A stretch of 11,673 nt of DNA from DATARH01 sp050246595 (lineage in GTDB: Bacteria > Pseudomonadota > Alphaproteobacteria > ATCC43930 > CGMCC-115725). Made by a program: the position numbers and the translations under genes. Below are positions 1-6,928 of the stretch, piece after piece. The DNA lies in assembly GCA_050246595.1 (NCBI GenBank), contig JBFWVT010000115.1, positions 1 through 11,673 of the forward strand, given 5' to 3'. How positions within the stretch are numbered: the first letter of the stretch is position 1; every line of letters starts with the position of its first letter. The notes under the pieces are model-generated. The model saw nothing but the letters and a program-made list of their open reading frames with translations. It did no database searches and had not been told where the DNA came from.

Positions 1-117
1 GCCAACTCGATCGCGACGATCCGCCGACACCTGATCGTTGCCCTCGCAACCACCCTGGCGCGATGTCCATGCTGCAACGCCCCACGCCAAACTACCGGCG
101 CCCATCCATTTCTATGA
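1..117 (+). pseudogene. C-terminal tail of an unidentified protein, possibly a transposase
   Basis: Frame 1 is open from the first base to a TGA at 115-117. It reads as a basic, leucine-rich tail (core IRRHLIVALATTLARCPCCN). The composition looks protein-like and vaguely resembles the C-termini of DDE transposases, but no diagnostic motif is visible. The gene would begin left of the window. It could equally be chance reading through non-coding DNA. I cannot name it. Confidence 0.22.
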
Positions 118-155
118 CGCAGTAAGAGTAATTCATTGCAGAATATTGGTAGTAC

Positions 156-784
156 ATGCTCGACCCTCGTCAGATACGTGCTTCGCTTGAGCTGGTAAAC
201 TGGACTACGCCGATCTTGCGGAAGCAACAGAACTTAATGCCGATACAGTACGGCGCATCTGCCGGGGCACCATTGCCCGGTCACATGAAACGACTGAACA
301 GAAAATCAGAGAAGTACTCGAACGCCGCGGCGTGAAATTTTTGCCCGATTGTGGCGTGCAGCTTGATGACGGGTTAGTGCGCGTCTTGCAGGGAGAGAAC
401 AGCTATCTTCGGTTGGTCGATGAAGTGTATCACACGATGCGCGGGCGCGACGATGATATATTATTTTTCTTCGTCGATGACACGTTGTCATCGCCTGAGG
501 TCGTTTCCGCCAATAATAGAATACGCGAAGCTGGTATCAAATGCCGGTATTTATGCTCGGAAAGCCCGGCACGGCTCGATTTTCCGCCTAAGGACTATCG
601 CACTGTACCGGCGCGTTTCTTTTACAATGCCGTCCAAGTCGTTTTCTCGAATTGTGTCGCTCAGCATTTTGGCGGGGAGAGCACAAAGGTTTTAATTCTG
701 CGGCACGATGCGCACGCGGAATCGCAGCGCCGCTTATTCGAGATGATCTGGTTGAGCGGTAAGGTTCCGAAGGTGGCGCAATGA
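156..784 (+). pseudogene. HTH (XRE-type) regulator with C-terminal TrmB/PLD-like sensor domain, frameshifted
   Basis: From ATG 156 the frame reads MLDPRQIRASLELVNW, a typical start for small XRE regulators. Around 203-206 the homology moves to another frame, which continues as YADLAEATELNADTVRRIC and then GVKFLP. Adding one base after TGGA would rejoin them, so a single-base deletion is likely. The downstream frame is open to 784; alone it could start at GTG 332 and give 150 residues. After the HTH (about residues 1-60 of the repaired protein) comes an alpha/beta domain with VYHTMRGRDDDILFFFVDD, a central VPARFF and a final KVLILRHDAHAESQRRLFEM. I recall this pattern from alphaproteobacterial regulators with a TrmB/phospholipase-D-like effector domain lacking the HKD active site; that assignment is from memory and is inference. 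The stop overlaps the next gene in ATGA, so the two are translationally coupled. It may be a broken regulator of the CDPS genes, a sequencing error, or a free sensor domain. Confidence 0.7.
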
Positions 785-1467
785 GAAACCCTTATAAGCT
801 CGTCACGCTCCACAGTCCCGGATGGGCGGCTTTCGATGCGGCAACCCTGCTGATCAGCGTTGGTCAGCCTTACCATGAGGGAGACAAATTCGCCGCGACG
901 GTTGAGTGGGCCGCGCGGCATTTTAAGCGCTTACATATTCTTGTTGCCGATACGCTCCAACGGCATAATGAGACGGCCGACTGGTTTGCGCGCGGTAGTG
1001 CTTGGATCGAACGCAATCGGGCTGCATGGGTGGCATGTCAGCGACAGGTAACTGTATCACGCTGGAACGATTGGATCTTCAAACCGGAATTCCCGGACAT
1101 ACTTGAACAGTTCCGGAAGGCTGCTAATGGGAAACTTCTGCACACCGCAATCACTCAAGATGTAACCAATTTTGCCGCGCGTCAGGTAGCAAAGGGCGTT
1201 AGTCCGAGAGTCGAACAGTCACGGGAATATTTGCTTGAAGAGTTAGCGGCCATCACTTTGCAGGCACGTGCCGTTGCCAGTGCCCGTATCTATCCGGGAC
1301 CCGAGCTAGCAAGTTTCCGCGCGGTCGCAAAGGGGCTGGTTCCCGATGCGCCATCTGGACTTGAACGGCACTATCATACAGTCATCGATTTCAAACGCAG
1401 GCCTTTGCCGCAAGAGGCCAAAGCTCCTGTTACGGCCTCAAAACCGGCCCGACTCCGGATCGCGTAG
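781..1467 (+). CDS. tRNA-dependent cyclodipeptide synthase, XYP subfamily (first of a tandem pair)
   Basis: The 228-residue protein has the length and landmarks of cyclodipeptide synthases. These enzymes take two aminoacyl-tRNAs and join their aminoacyl groups into a diketopiperazine in the cytoplasm. The nucleophilic serine is Ser26 in LLISVGQPYHEG (Ser37 of AlbC). Tyr150 and Glu154 in SREYLLEELA match AlbC Tyr178 and Glu182. Tyr171-Pro172 in RIYPG is the pair that marks the XYP subfamily, and position 40 (AlbC numbering) is Gln29. The segment DTLQRHN (57-63) is also well kept. Against its downstream paralogue it lacks a few residues between the AAR motif (132-134) and the catalytic Tyr. The ATG overlaps the upstream regulator's stop, with AAGGTGG a few bases before it. 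The pocket residues do not let me predict the product. Family call is firm by motif; activity is inferred. Confidence 0.87.
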   Translation: MRNPYKLVTLHSPGWAAFDAATLLISVGQPYHEGDKFAATVEWAARHFKRLHILVADTLQRHNETADWFARGSAWIERNRAAWVACQRQVTVSRWNDWIFKPEFPDILEQFRKAANGKLLHTAITQDVTNFAARQVAKGVSPRVEQSREYLLEELAAITLQARAVASARIYPGPELASFRAVAKGLVPDAPSGLERHYHTVIDFKRRPLPQEAKAPVTASKPARLRIA

Positions 1468-1472
1468 GTCGC

Positions 1473-2207
1473 ATGATCCCTAATTTCGATTATGCGGCGC
1501 GCGTCAAGAATGGTGCTGGCTGGCGCGCCTTTGAACGCGTGCGGATATTTATTAGCGTTGGCCAGCCTTATCATGAAGGGAATAAACTGCGAGCGGCCGT
1601 TGATTGGATCAACCGAAACCCTTCAATCCAGGAAGTCCATGTGAGCGTCAATGACTTCCTGCAACGGCATAATCTTATCGCTTCCGGCATTGCCGCCGAG
1701 CGAGCTGGTGCCACGTCGATTGCCGAAGGTGGGTTATGGATCGCTTGCAATCAGGACACTCTGAACAGGCTGCAAATGCATTGCCGCGTGACCCGATGGT
1801 GCGATTGGTACGACCAGTCATGCTTTCCTGCAACTCTATCGTCCCTTACGGATTACGCCTGCGCGGACGTAATATTCGAGGAGGCAATAGAGAGAGATGC
1901 TCACGCGCTTGCCGCACGCAAAGCGAAGCGCGGAGAGGCGGTACCTTATTTTGAAAAGCTTGTACAACACAGCCGCGATTATGTGACTGAAGAACTTGCG
2001 GTGTTTGCGCTACAGGCGAAAGCCTTGCCCGCAGCTGAAGTGTACCCTGGAAGCAACCTTGCTTCGGCAGAGTATCTCGTCAGCAAAGCATTGCCGCCAG
2101 CGATTGAGCCGCTCGCAACACGGCATTTCACACGGATCGATTTCGCGCACATTACGACCCCGAATTCAGGCCGTGCGCCATCAATGCCTACCCTCAAAAT
2201 CGCATAA
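1473..2207 (+). CDS. tRNA-dependent cyclodipeptide synthase, XYP subfamily (second of a tandem pair)
   Basis: This 244-residue paralogue begins five bases after the first synthase stops, so the two should share one transcript. It repeats all catalytic landmarks: Ser28 in IFISVGQPYHEG, Tyr170 and Glu174 in SRDYVTEELA, and Tyr191-Pro192 in EVYPG. Gln31 sits at the first subfamily position. FLQRHN (62-67) parallels the first copy. The copies are clearly homologous but well diverged. This one has extra residues around 71-86 and 157-163, and reads GLWIACNQ where the first reads SAWIERNR. In this fold that neighbourhood can influence tRNA and substrate contact, so a different amino acid preference is plausible but unproven. 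Both proteins end in a similar basic RIA/KIA tail. The ribosome binding site is weak (GTAGG at the previous stop), consistent with translational coupling. Likely an old duplication or two acquired copies, not a recent tandem duplication. Confidence 0.87.
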   Translation: MIPNFDYAARVKNGAGWRAFERVRIFISVGQPYHEGNKLRAAVDWINRNPSIQEVHVSVNDFLQRHNLIASGIAAERAGATSIAEGGLWIACNQDTLNRLQMHCRVTRWCDWYDQSCFPATLSSLTDYACADVIFEEAIERDAHALAARKAKRGEAVPYFEKLVQHSRDYVTEELAVFALQAKALPAAEVYPGSNLASAEYLVSKALPPAIEPLATRHFTRIDFAHITTPNSGRAPSMPTLKIA

Positions 2208-2254
2208 GGCGAGCCGGGTTCACGTCGCTTGCCAACCGCGTGATTCTGCGCAAT

Positions 2255-2275
2255 GAATTTCTGTTACAGAAATTC
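2255..2275. promoter_or_regulatory. 21-bp palindrome, candidate operator in front of umuD
   Basis: GAATTTCTGT (2255-2264) and ACAGAAATTC (2266-2275) are perfect reverse complements around a single central T. The element sits in the 84-bp gap after the second CDPS, just upstream of the umuD ribosome binding site. A weak sigma70-like pair (TTGCCA 2229-2234, AATGAA 2252-2257, spacing 17) would place the palindrome over the -10 region, as expected for a repressor site. It does not match the usual alphaproteobacterial LexA direct repeat GTTC-N7-GTTC. It could instead form an RNA hairpin; no T tract follows, so a terminator is less likely. Confidence 0.5.
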
Positions 2276-2276
2276 A

Positions 2277-2282
2277 GGAGGG
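2277..2282 (+). promoter_or_regulatory. Strong ribosome binding site that sets the umuD start
   Basis: GGAGGG lies nine bases before ATG 2292. It decides in favour of that ATG over the upstream in-frame ATG at 2253, which falls within the candidate promoter and just before the palindrome. Confidence 0.6.
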
Positions 2283-2291
2283 CAGGGCATC

Positions 2292-2585
2292 ATGGAAGGC
2301 GCAACTGGCCGCAAAAGCATGCGAGGCCGCCCGCGCGGAGAGCCTACAGCCGTTGTGCGCCTGCCATTGCCACTGGCCAGCCTGGCACGACGGCTGCGCG
2401 AGGGGACGTTGCGCGCCGGCGACATCAGCCGGTTTCTCGATATCGAACCCGGCGAGCGCCGCACTATCCGCTTCGTAGAAGGAACCGCCGCCTGCGGATT
2501 TCCGTCGCCCGCTGATGATTATCTCGAACACCCGCTCGATTTTAACGAGCTGCTGATCCGCAATCCGGCCGCAACCTTCGCGGTA
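2292..2585 (+). pseudogene. umuD: UmuD-like error-prone repair autopeptidase, truncated before the catalytic serine
   Basis: About 98 residues match the front of UmuD-type S24 peptidases, which self-cleave on RecA filaments and then form part of DNA polymerase V. The key stretch is ACGFPSPADDYLEHPLDFN, with the Cys68-Gly69 scissile pair and the following GFPSPA block nearly as in Escherichia coli UmuD. The N-terminus is longer than in E. coli (about 67 residues before the Cys, against 23) and carries RGRPRGEPTAVVRLPLPL, an arrangement I recall from alphaproteobacterial UmuD proteins. The homology ends at ATFAV; the expected SGDSM with the catalytic serine and all that follows are missing. From about 2585 the DNA is instead a transposase remnant. 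The frame runs on to TAA 2631-2633 with unrelated residues. The product, if made, cannot cleave itself. No umuC lies in the window. Confidence 0.85.
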
Positions 2586-2920
2586 AGTGCCGCTTCATCA
2601 CGTCAAAGGCGCTGGGAGCGCATCTCGGCTTAACCCCGCGGGTATATCAGTCGGGCGAGATCGATCGCTCGGGGCATATCAGCAAGTACGGTGACCGAAT
2701 GCTGCGCCACCTGCTTTACGAGGCCGCATAGGTGCTGATGACACGCACGCGCAAGTGGTCGCGGCTGCGGGCTTGGGGCATTGCCGTCGCCAAACGGCGC
2801 GGCATGAAGCGCGCAACCGTCGCCGTGGCCCGCAAGCTGGCGGTGATCATGCATCGTATCTGGGTCACCGGCGGAGAATTCGAGTTCGGCAGTCCGGCCG
2901 CCGCGTCAACCGCGGCGTAA
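2585..2920 (+). pseudogene. IS110-family transposase, C-terminal remnant with internal stop
   Basis: In frame 2 the DNA reads RFITSKALGAHLGLTP, YQSGEIDRSGHISKYGDRML, RHLLYEAA, then a TAG stop at 2729-2731. It continues VLMTRTRKWSRLRAWG and ends IMHRIWVTGGEFEFG to TAA 2918-2920. This is the C-terminal domain (Transposase_20 type) of IS110-family transposases, with the usual SKALGAHLGLTP and GHISKYGDRMLR landmarks. The whole N-terminal DEDD catalytic half is missing, and the join to umuD is abrupt near 2584-2590. The fragment is dead by truncation and by the internal stop. It may mark a deletion between two elements or an old insertion followed by decay. Confidence 0.85.
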
Positions 2921-3635
2921 GCTCGGCCAGGCGCCGCGCCAGCATCGGTGGCGCGAGACCGCGCCGGACGCCGGGAACGGTCAAGTCCGTCACGATCCTC
3001 GTGGCACCCGGATAAAGTTGTCCGGGTGACCCCGTGCTGTCAGCTTGGACGACCGCTCTCTCGGACATCCCATCATGGGGCGGCCCCGCCATGGGCTAAC
3101 CCCGGACAGAAGCACGATCCGGCAAAATCTCGCCTTCCCGCTGACGCCGTTAACTGGTCCAACGCTGTGGTACCGGGGTTCCGCGCCGTCTTGGTTAAAG
3201 GCATCCAAGTAGCGCTGACGCGCCGCTCGGACCCTCCCTTGACCAAGCTCGCCCTGCTCTCGCCGAGAGGCAGAGGTGCGGGAATACCAGCACTCATGCC
3301 TCAGAGGTGGATATTTGGAAGGTCCGGAACGGAGTGGTAAGCGGGCCGTTGTCGGAGCGCGCACAAGCGACGAGTTTGCGCCGAAAGCGGTCATTGTGCC
3401 GACCTCGAGGAACCAACGAAAGCGGCCTGAAGCGGCTATACAGCAACGCAAACTGCTCGGAAACTCGTCGGTACCGGGCTCGCCGCGCGCGGGGAGGCTA
3501 CCGATCACTCGGGGTGTAGCGCTACAGCAGCGGCTTCTTTGTCCAGCGCGACGAAGTGGCACATTCCTGATAGCTAGCCGATTATTGTCAGGCATCAATT
3601 TCGAGCGTATGAGTAGCGGAATTGATGCTTGAAAC
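2921..3635. other. Long non-coding stretch behind the IS110 remnant
   Basis: I find no convincing gene in these 715 bases. The longest open frames (for example 2990-3637 on the minus strand) have arginine-, serine- and proline-rich, irregular translations typical of GC-rich non-coding DNA. The left part may still belong to the 3' flank of the IS110 element. The part around 3310-3500 resembles anonymous intergenic DNA I associate with alphaproteobacterial genomes, but I cannot tie it to a named repeat. It contains the palindrome at 3005-3028. Confidence 0.5.
3005..3028. repeat. Inverted repeat, operator- or hairpin-like
   Basis: CACCCGGA (3005-3012) and TCCGGGTG (3021-3028) are perfect reverse complements with eight bases between them. 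Two of the four possible inner pairs (3014/3019 and 3015/3018) also match, so the element is nearly a continuous palindrome. It lies about 85 bp after the IS110 remnant and away from any gene start. It may be a left-over operator of a deleted gene or part of the element's end. Confidence 0.4.
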
Positions 3636-3884
3636 ATGATAACTGCTGCCCAGCTCAGAGCCGCTCGCGCCCTGGCCGGACTCGATCAGCGAAAGCTGGC
3701 CGAGCTGTCGGGCCTCTCGGTGCCGACGATCCAGCGGATGGAAGCCAGCGAAGGCGTGATCCGCGGGAATGTCGATTCGCTGATGAAGCTCGTCGCGGCG
3801 CTCGATGCAGCCGGCATCGAACTGATCGGCGAAAGGGCTGTCAGCCAGAGTGGCGGGCGCGGGGTTCGGCTCAAAGGGGATTGA
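3636..3884 (+). CDS. Small XRE-family DNA-binding regulator
   Basis: The 82-residue protein is almost entirely one helix-turn-helix domain: AQLRAARALAGLDQRKLAEL, then the recognition-helix region SGLSVPTIQRMEAS, and a C-terminal IRGNVDSLMKLVAALDAAGI. It closes with the short GGRGVRLKGD tail. This is a common stand-alone alphaproteobacterial type with no sensor domain. Its HTH layout resembles the broken regulator at 156-784, where the helix after the HTH similarly leads into a GVKFLP-type strand. It lies 75 bp upstream of the hyf operon on the same strand, so it may be that operon's local regulator or simply share its promoter; both are inference. No good ribosome binding site precedes ATG 3636. 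Ligand and target are unknown. Confidence 0.85.
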   Translation: MITAAQLRAARALAGLDQRKLAELSGLSVPTIQRMEASEGVIRGNVDSLMKLVAALDAAGIELIGERAVSQSGGRGVRLKGD

Positions 3885-3959
3885 GGTGAGAGTCGCGGAG
3901 AACATTGCGCGGGCCGGGCCGTTCCGGCCGCCCGCGGGCTGCCGTTCCTCGGACTAGCC

Positions 3960-5969
3960 ATGCCGGCACTATTTCTGGCGGGGGTGGCGGCCTTCCTGGC
4001 GCTCGGCGTACTGGGTCTGGCCGCTGCTCGGGACCGCTGGGGCCGGCCGGCGGTGTACGGCACAAGCGGTGCGTTGAGCGCTCTGCTTTGCCTGGCCGCG
4101 TCTTACGAGCTGATTGCTGCGGCGGGGCCGTCACCCGAGCTGGTGTTGCCGCTCGGGTTGCCATGGATCGGCGCGCATTTCCGGGTCGATGGGCTGTCCG
4201 CCGCTTTCCTCGTCGTCGTGAACCTCGGGGCTGCTGCCGCCAGCGTGTACGGGCTCGGCTATGGCCGGCACGAGGAGGCTCCCGAACGAGTCCTGCCGTT
4301 CTACCCGCTGTTTCTCGCGGGCATGAACCTGGTTGTGCTGGCGGCGGACGCATTCACGTTTCTGCTCGCCTGGGAGTCCATGTCGCTGGCCTCGTGGGCG
4401 CTCGTGCTGGCGCATCACCGCGCTGCCGGCAATGTCCGCGCCGGCTACGTCTATCTGATGATGGCCGGGTTCGGCACGCTGATGCTGTTGCTCGCCTTCG
4501 GCCTCTTGGCCGGTCATGTCGGGACCTACGAATTCGGCATGATGCGGGTCAGTGCGCCGGACCCGAGGGTCGCTGCGGTCGTGCTCGTTCTGACGCTGCT
4601 CGGTGCCGGGTCGAAGGCCGGTCTCGTCCCGCTGCATGTCTGGCTGCCGCTGGCCCACCCGGCGGCCCCGAGCCATGTCTCGGCGCTGATGAGCGGCGTT
4701 ATGACAAAGGTCGCGATCTACGGATTTGTCCGCATCGTCTTCGACCTGCTGGGGCCGCCGGAATGGTGGTGGAGCATGCCGGTCCTGGCGGTTGGCGGCA
4801 TCACCGCCGTACTCGGTGTGCTCTATGCGTTGATGCAGCACGATCTGAAGCGGCTGCTCGCCTATCACACGGTCGAGAATATCGGGATCATCTTTACCGG
4901 CCTCGGCATGGCGCTGGCGTTCAGGGCGAACGGGATGCAGGCCGCCGCTGCTCTGGCGCTGACCGCGGCGCTGTTCCATGTGCTCAATCACATGCTGTTC
5001 AAGAGCCTGCTGTTCTTCGGCTCCGGCGCAGTGCTCGGCGCGACCGGCGAGCGCGACATGGAGCAGCTCGGCGGTCTCATTCACACGATGCCGCTGACCG
5101 CCTTCGCGTTTCTCGCGGGTTCGGCGGCGATCTCCGCCCTGCCGCCGCTCAACGGGTTCGCGTCGGAATGGCTGATCTTTCAGGCCATCCTCTTGAGCCC
5201 GGCCCTGCCGCAATGGGGTCTGAAGCTGATGGTGCCGGCTATCGGCGCGATGCTCGCATTGGCGGCGGCGCTGGCGGCGGCATGTTTCGTCAAGGCGTTC
5301 GGCATCACGTTCCTCGGTCGGCCGCGTTCTCCGGCGGCGATGCGCGCGCGCGAGGTTGATCGATATTCGCTGACCGCGATGCTCGCCCTGGTAGCGTTGT
5401 GCGTGCTGTGCGGCATCCTGCCGGGGTTCGTGATCGATGCGCTGGCGAGGGTCATGCAGCCGCTGGCCGGCGGGCGCATGCCGGTCCAGATCGACATCCC
5501 GTGGCTGTCCGTCGTGCCGGTCGAGGAGGCGCGCAGCTCGTATAATCCGCTGCTCGTCTTTGTGTTTATCGCGGCCGCAGGCTGGCTCACCGCGACAGTG
5601 GTGCATCGCTGGGCATCGCGTGCAGTGCGGCGCGGTCCGGCCTGGGATTGCGGCTTCCCCGATCCGAGCCCGCGGACCGAATACACCGCCGCGAGCTTCG
5701 CGCAGCCGATCCGGCGTGTGTTCGGCACACTGGTGTTCCGGGCGCGCGAGAGCGTGGACATGCCGGCGCCCGGCGAGACGCGGCCGGCGCGGTTCGAGGC
5801 GGTGGTGCGCGACCTGATCTGGGACGGGCTGTACGTGCCGATCGCGGTCGCGGTCGGGACCGTCGCGACCCGGCTCAATGTCGTGCAGTTTCTGACGATC
5901 CGGCGCTATCTCGCACTCGTGTTTGTGACCCTGGTGGGGCTGCTCCTGGCTCTGGCGGTGGCGCCATGA
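3960..5969 (+). CDS. hyfB: Hydrogenase-4-type membrane subunit HyfB (antiporter-like)
   Basis: The 669 residues match the usual HyfB/HycC length (about 600-670). It is a multi-helix inner-membrane subunit of the NuoL/NuoM antiporter family, expected to move protons or Na+ when the soluble arm transfers electrons. Visible ion-channel landmarks are Glu139 in LLAWESMSLASW, Lys219 in GAGSKAGLVPLHVWLP, and Lys250 in SGVMTKVAIYGF. LLAYHTVENIGIIF and FHVLNHMLFKSLLFFG follow. After the antiporter core there is a hydrophilic segment with GPAWDCGF and a last C-terminal membrane helix. It is the first gene of a six-gene run and overlaps hyfC in ATGA. The ribosome binding site before ATG 3960 is poor; the start is chosen because the first membrane helix begins there. 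Confidence 0.94.
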   Translation: MPALFLAGVAAFLALGVLGLAAARDRWGRPAVYGTSGALSALLCLAASYELIAAAGPSPELVLPLGLPWIGAHFRVDGLSAAFLVVVNLGAAAASVYGLGYGRHEEAPERVLPFYPLFLAGMNLVVLAADAFTFLLAWESMSLASWALVLAHHRAAGNVRAGYVYLMMAGFGTLMLLLAFGLLAGHVGTYEFGMMRVSAPDPRVAAVVLVLTLLGAGSKAGLVPLHVWLPLAHPAAPSHVSALMSGVMTKVAIYGFVRIVFDLLGPPEWWWSMPVLAVGGITAVLGVLYALMQHDLKRLLAYHTVENIGIIFTGLGMALAFRANGMQAAAALALTAALFHVLNHMLFKSLLFFGSGAVLGATGERDMEQLGGLIHTMPLTAFAFLAGSAAISALPPLNGFASEWLIFQAILLSPALPQWGLKLMVPAIGAMLALAAALAAACFVKAFGITFLGRPRSPAAMRAREVDRYSLTAMLALVALCVLCGILPGFVIDALARVMQPLAGGRMPVQIDIPWLSVVPVEEARSSYNPLLVFVFIAAAGWLTATVVHRWASRAVRRGPAWDCGFPDPSPRTEYTAASFAQPIRRVFGTLVFRARESVDMPAPGETRPARFEAVVRDLIWDGLYVPIAVAVGTVATRLNVVQFLTIRRYLALVFVTLVGLLLALAVAP

Positions 5970-6928
5970 TCGGGCGGCTCGCCGCGGACCTCGCCATCCA
6001 GGGCGGCCAGATGCTGGTCGTGCTGCTGCTAGCGCCGCTGCTAACCGGCTTTGTCCGCAAGGTCAAGGCGCGGCTGCTCCGGCGCCGGGGCCCGCCCGTT
6101 CTGCAACCCTATCGCGATCTGCTGCGCCTCTTCCGTAAGGAGATCGTGCTCGCCGACAGTGCCTCCTGGCTGTTTCGCGTCGCGCCCTATCTGATCTTTG
6201 CCGCGACCTGGGTTGCCGCCGCGCTGGTGCCGACCTTCGCCCTTAGTCTGATGTTCAGCTGGTCGGCCGACCTGATCGTCATTGCCGGGCTGCTCGGCAG
6301 CGCACGGTTTTTTCTCGCGCTGGCCGGGCTCGATGTCGGCACCGGTTTCGGCGGCATCGGGTCGAGCCGCGAGGTCATGATCGCCTCGCTCGCCGAGCCG
6401 GCGCTGATCGTCGTCGTGTTCACGCTGGCGCTGATCGCCGGCTCGACGCAACTCTCGACGATCGCGGAGGTCATGGGAACGCCGGGCATTGGGCTGCGCG
6501 TCTCGCTCGGTCTGGCGCTGGTGGCGCTGATTATCGTCGCGATCGCCGAGAATGGGCGCATCCCGGTAGACAACCCGGCGACGCATCTCGAGCTGACGAT
6601 GGTGCACGAGGCTATGGTGCTCGAATATTCGGGGCGGCACCTCGCGCTGATCGAGCTGGCCTCGTTTCTGAAGTTGCTGCTCTACGTCTCGATCGTCGCC
6701 TGCGTGTTCGTGCCTTGGGGAGTGGCCCGGCCCGACGCGGTACCGGCGGCGTTCGGCATCGGGATCGGCGCCTATCTCGTCAAACTCGCGGTGGCCGGAT
6801 CTCTGCTCGCCTTTTTCGAGACCAGCGTCGCCAAAATGCGGGTGTTCCGTGTGCCGGTCTTTCTTGGCGCGGCGCTGATGCTCGCTCTGCTCGCCACGCT
6901 GCTGATGTTCGTGACCCAGGTCCGGTGA
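5966..6928 (+). CDS. hyfC: Hydrogenase-4-type membrane subunit HyfC (NuoH-like)
   Basis: This 320-residue protein belongs to the NuoH/HycD/HyfC family, the membrane subunit that joins the soluble arm to the ion-moving arm and forms the quinone-site floor in complex I. Family marks are the basic loop with GPPVLQPYRDLLRLFRKE (42-59), GGIGSSREVM (129-138) with Glu136, and SLAEPAL with Glu144. The loop AENGRIPVDNPATHLEL (194-210) follows, then MVHEAMVLEYSG. About eight membrane helices are apparent and the length is close to E. coli HyfC. The start ATG lies inside the last codons of hyfB (ATGA overlap), and the stop overlaps the hyfE start by one base. All acidic family residues I can recognise are present. 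Confidence 0.94.
   Translation: MIGRLAADLAIQGGQMLVVLLLAPLLTGFVRKVKARLLRRRGPPVLQPYRDLLRLFRKEIVLADSASWLFRVAPYLIFAATWVAAALVPTFALSLMFSWSADLIVIAGLLGSARFFLALAGLDVGTGFGGIGSSREVMIASLAEPALIVVVFTLALIAGSTQLSTIAEVMGTPGIGLRVSLGLALVALIIVAIAENGRIPVDNPATHLELTMVHEAMVLEYSGRHLALIELASFLKLLLYVSIVACVFVPWGVARPDAVPAAFGIGIGAYLVKLAVAGSLLAFFETSVAKMRVFRVPVFLGAALMLALLATLLMFVTQVR

Noticed and set aside
781..1467. Assigning the synthases to the NYQ (AlbC-like) subfamily
   Set aside because: The diagnostic pair is Tyr-Pro, not Tyr-Gln or Tyr-His, and position 40 is Gln rather than Asn.
2255..2275. Calling the palindrome an SOS/LexA box because it contains CTGT and ACAG
   Set aside because: The halves are adjacent, without the eight-base spacer of the E. 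coli box, and it lacks the alphaproteobacterial GTTC-N7-GTTC form.
2990..3637. 215-codon minus-strand open frame in the gap before the XRE gene
   Set aside because: Irregular, Arg/Ser/Pro-rich translation, no domain, no ribosome binding site; more likely non-coding.
3905..5359. Long plus-strand open frame (484 codons) overlapping hyfB
   Set aside because: Its translation is arginine- and glycine-rich and without motifs; it is a shadow of hyfB in GC-rich DNA.
4131..5606. Long minus-strand open frame opposite hyfB
   Set aside because: Composition dominated by Arg, Gln, His and Asp, typical of an antisense shadow of a hydrophobic membrane gene.
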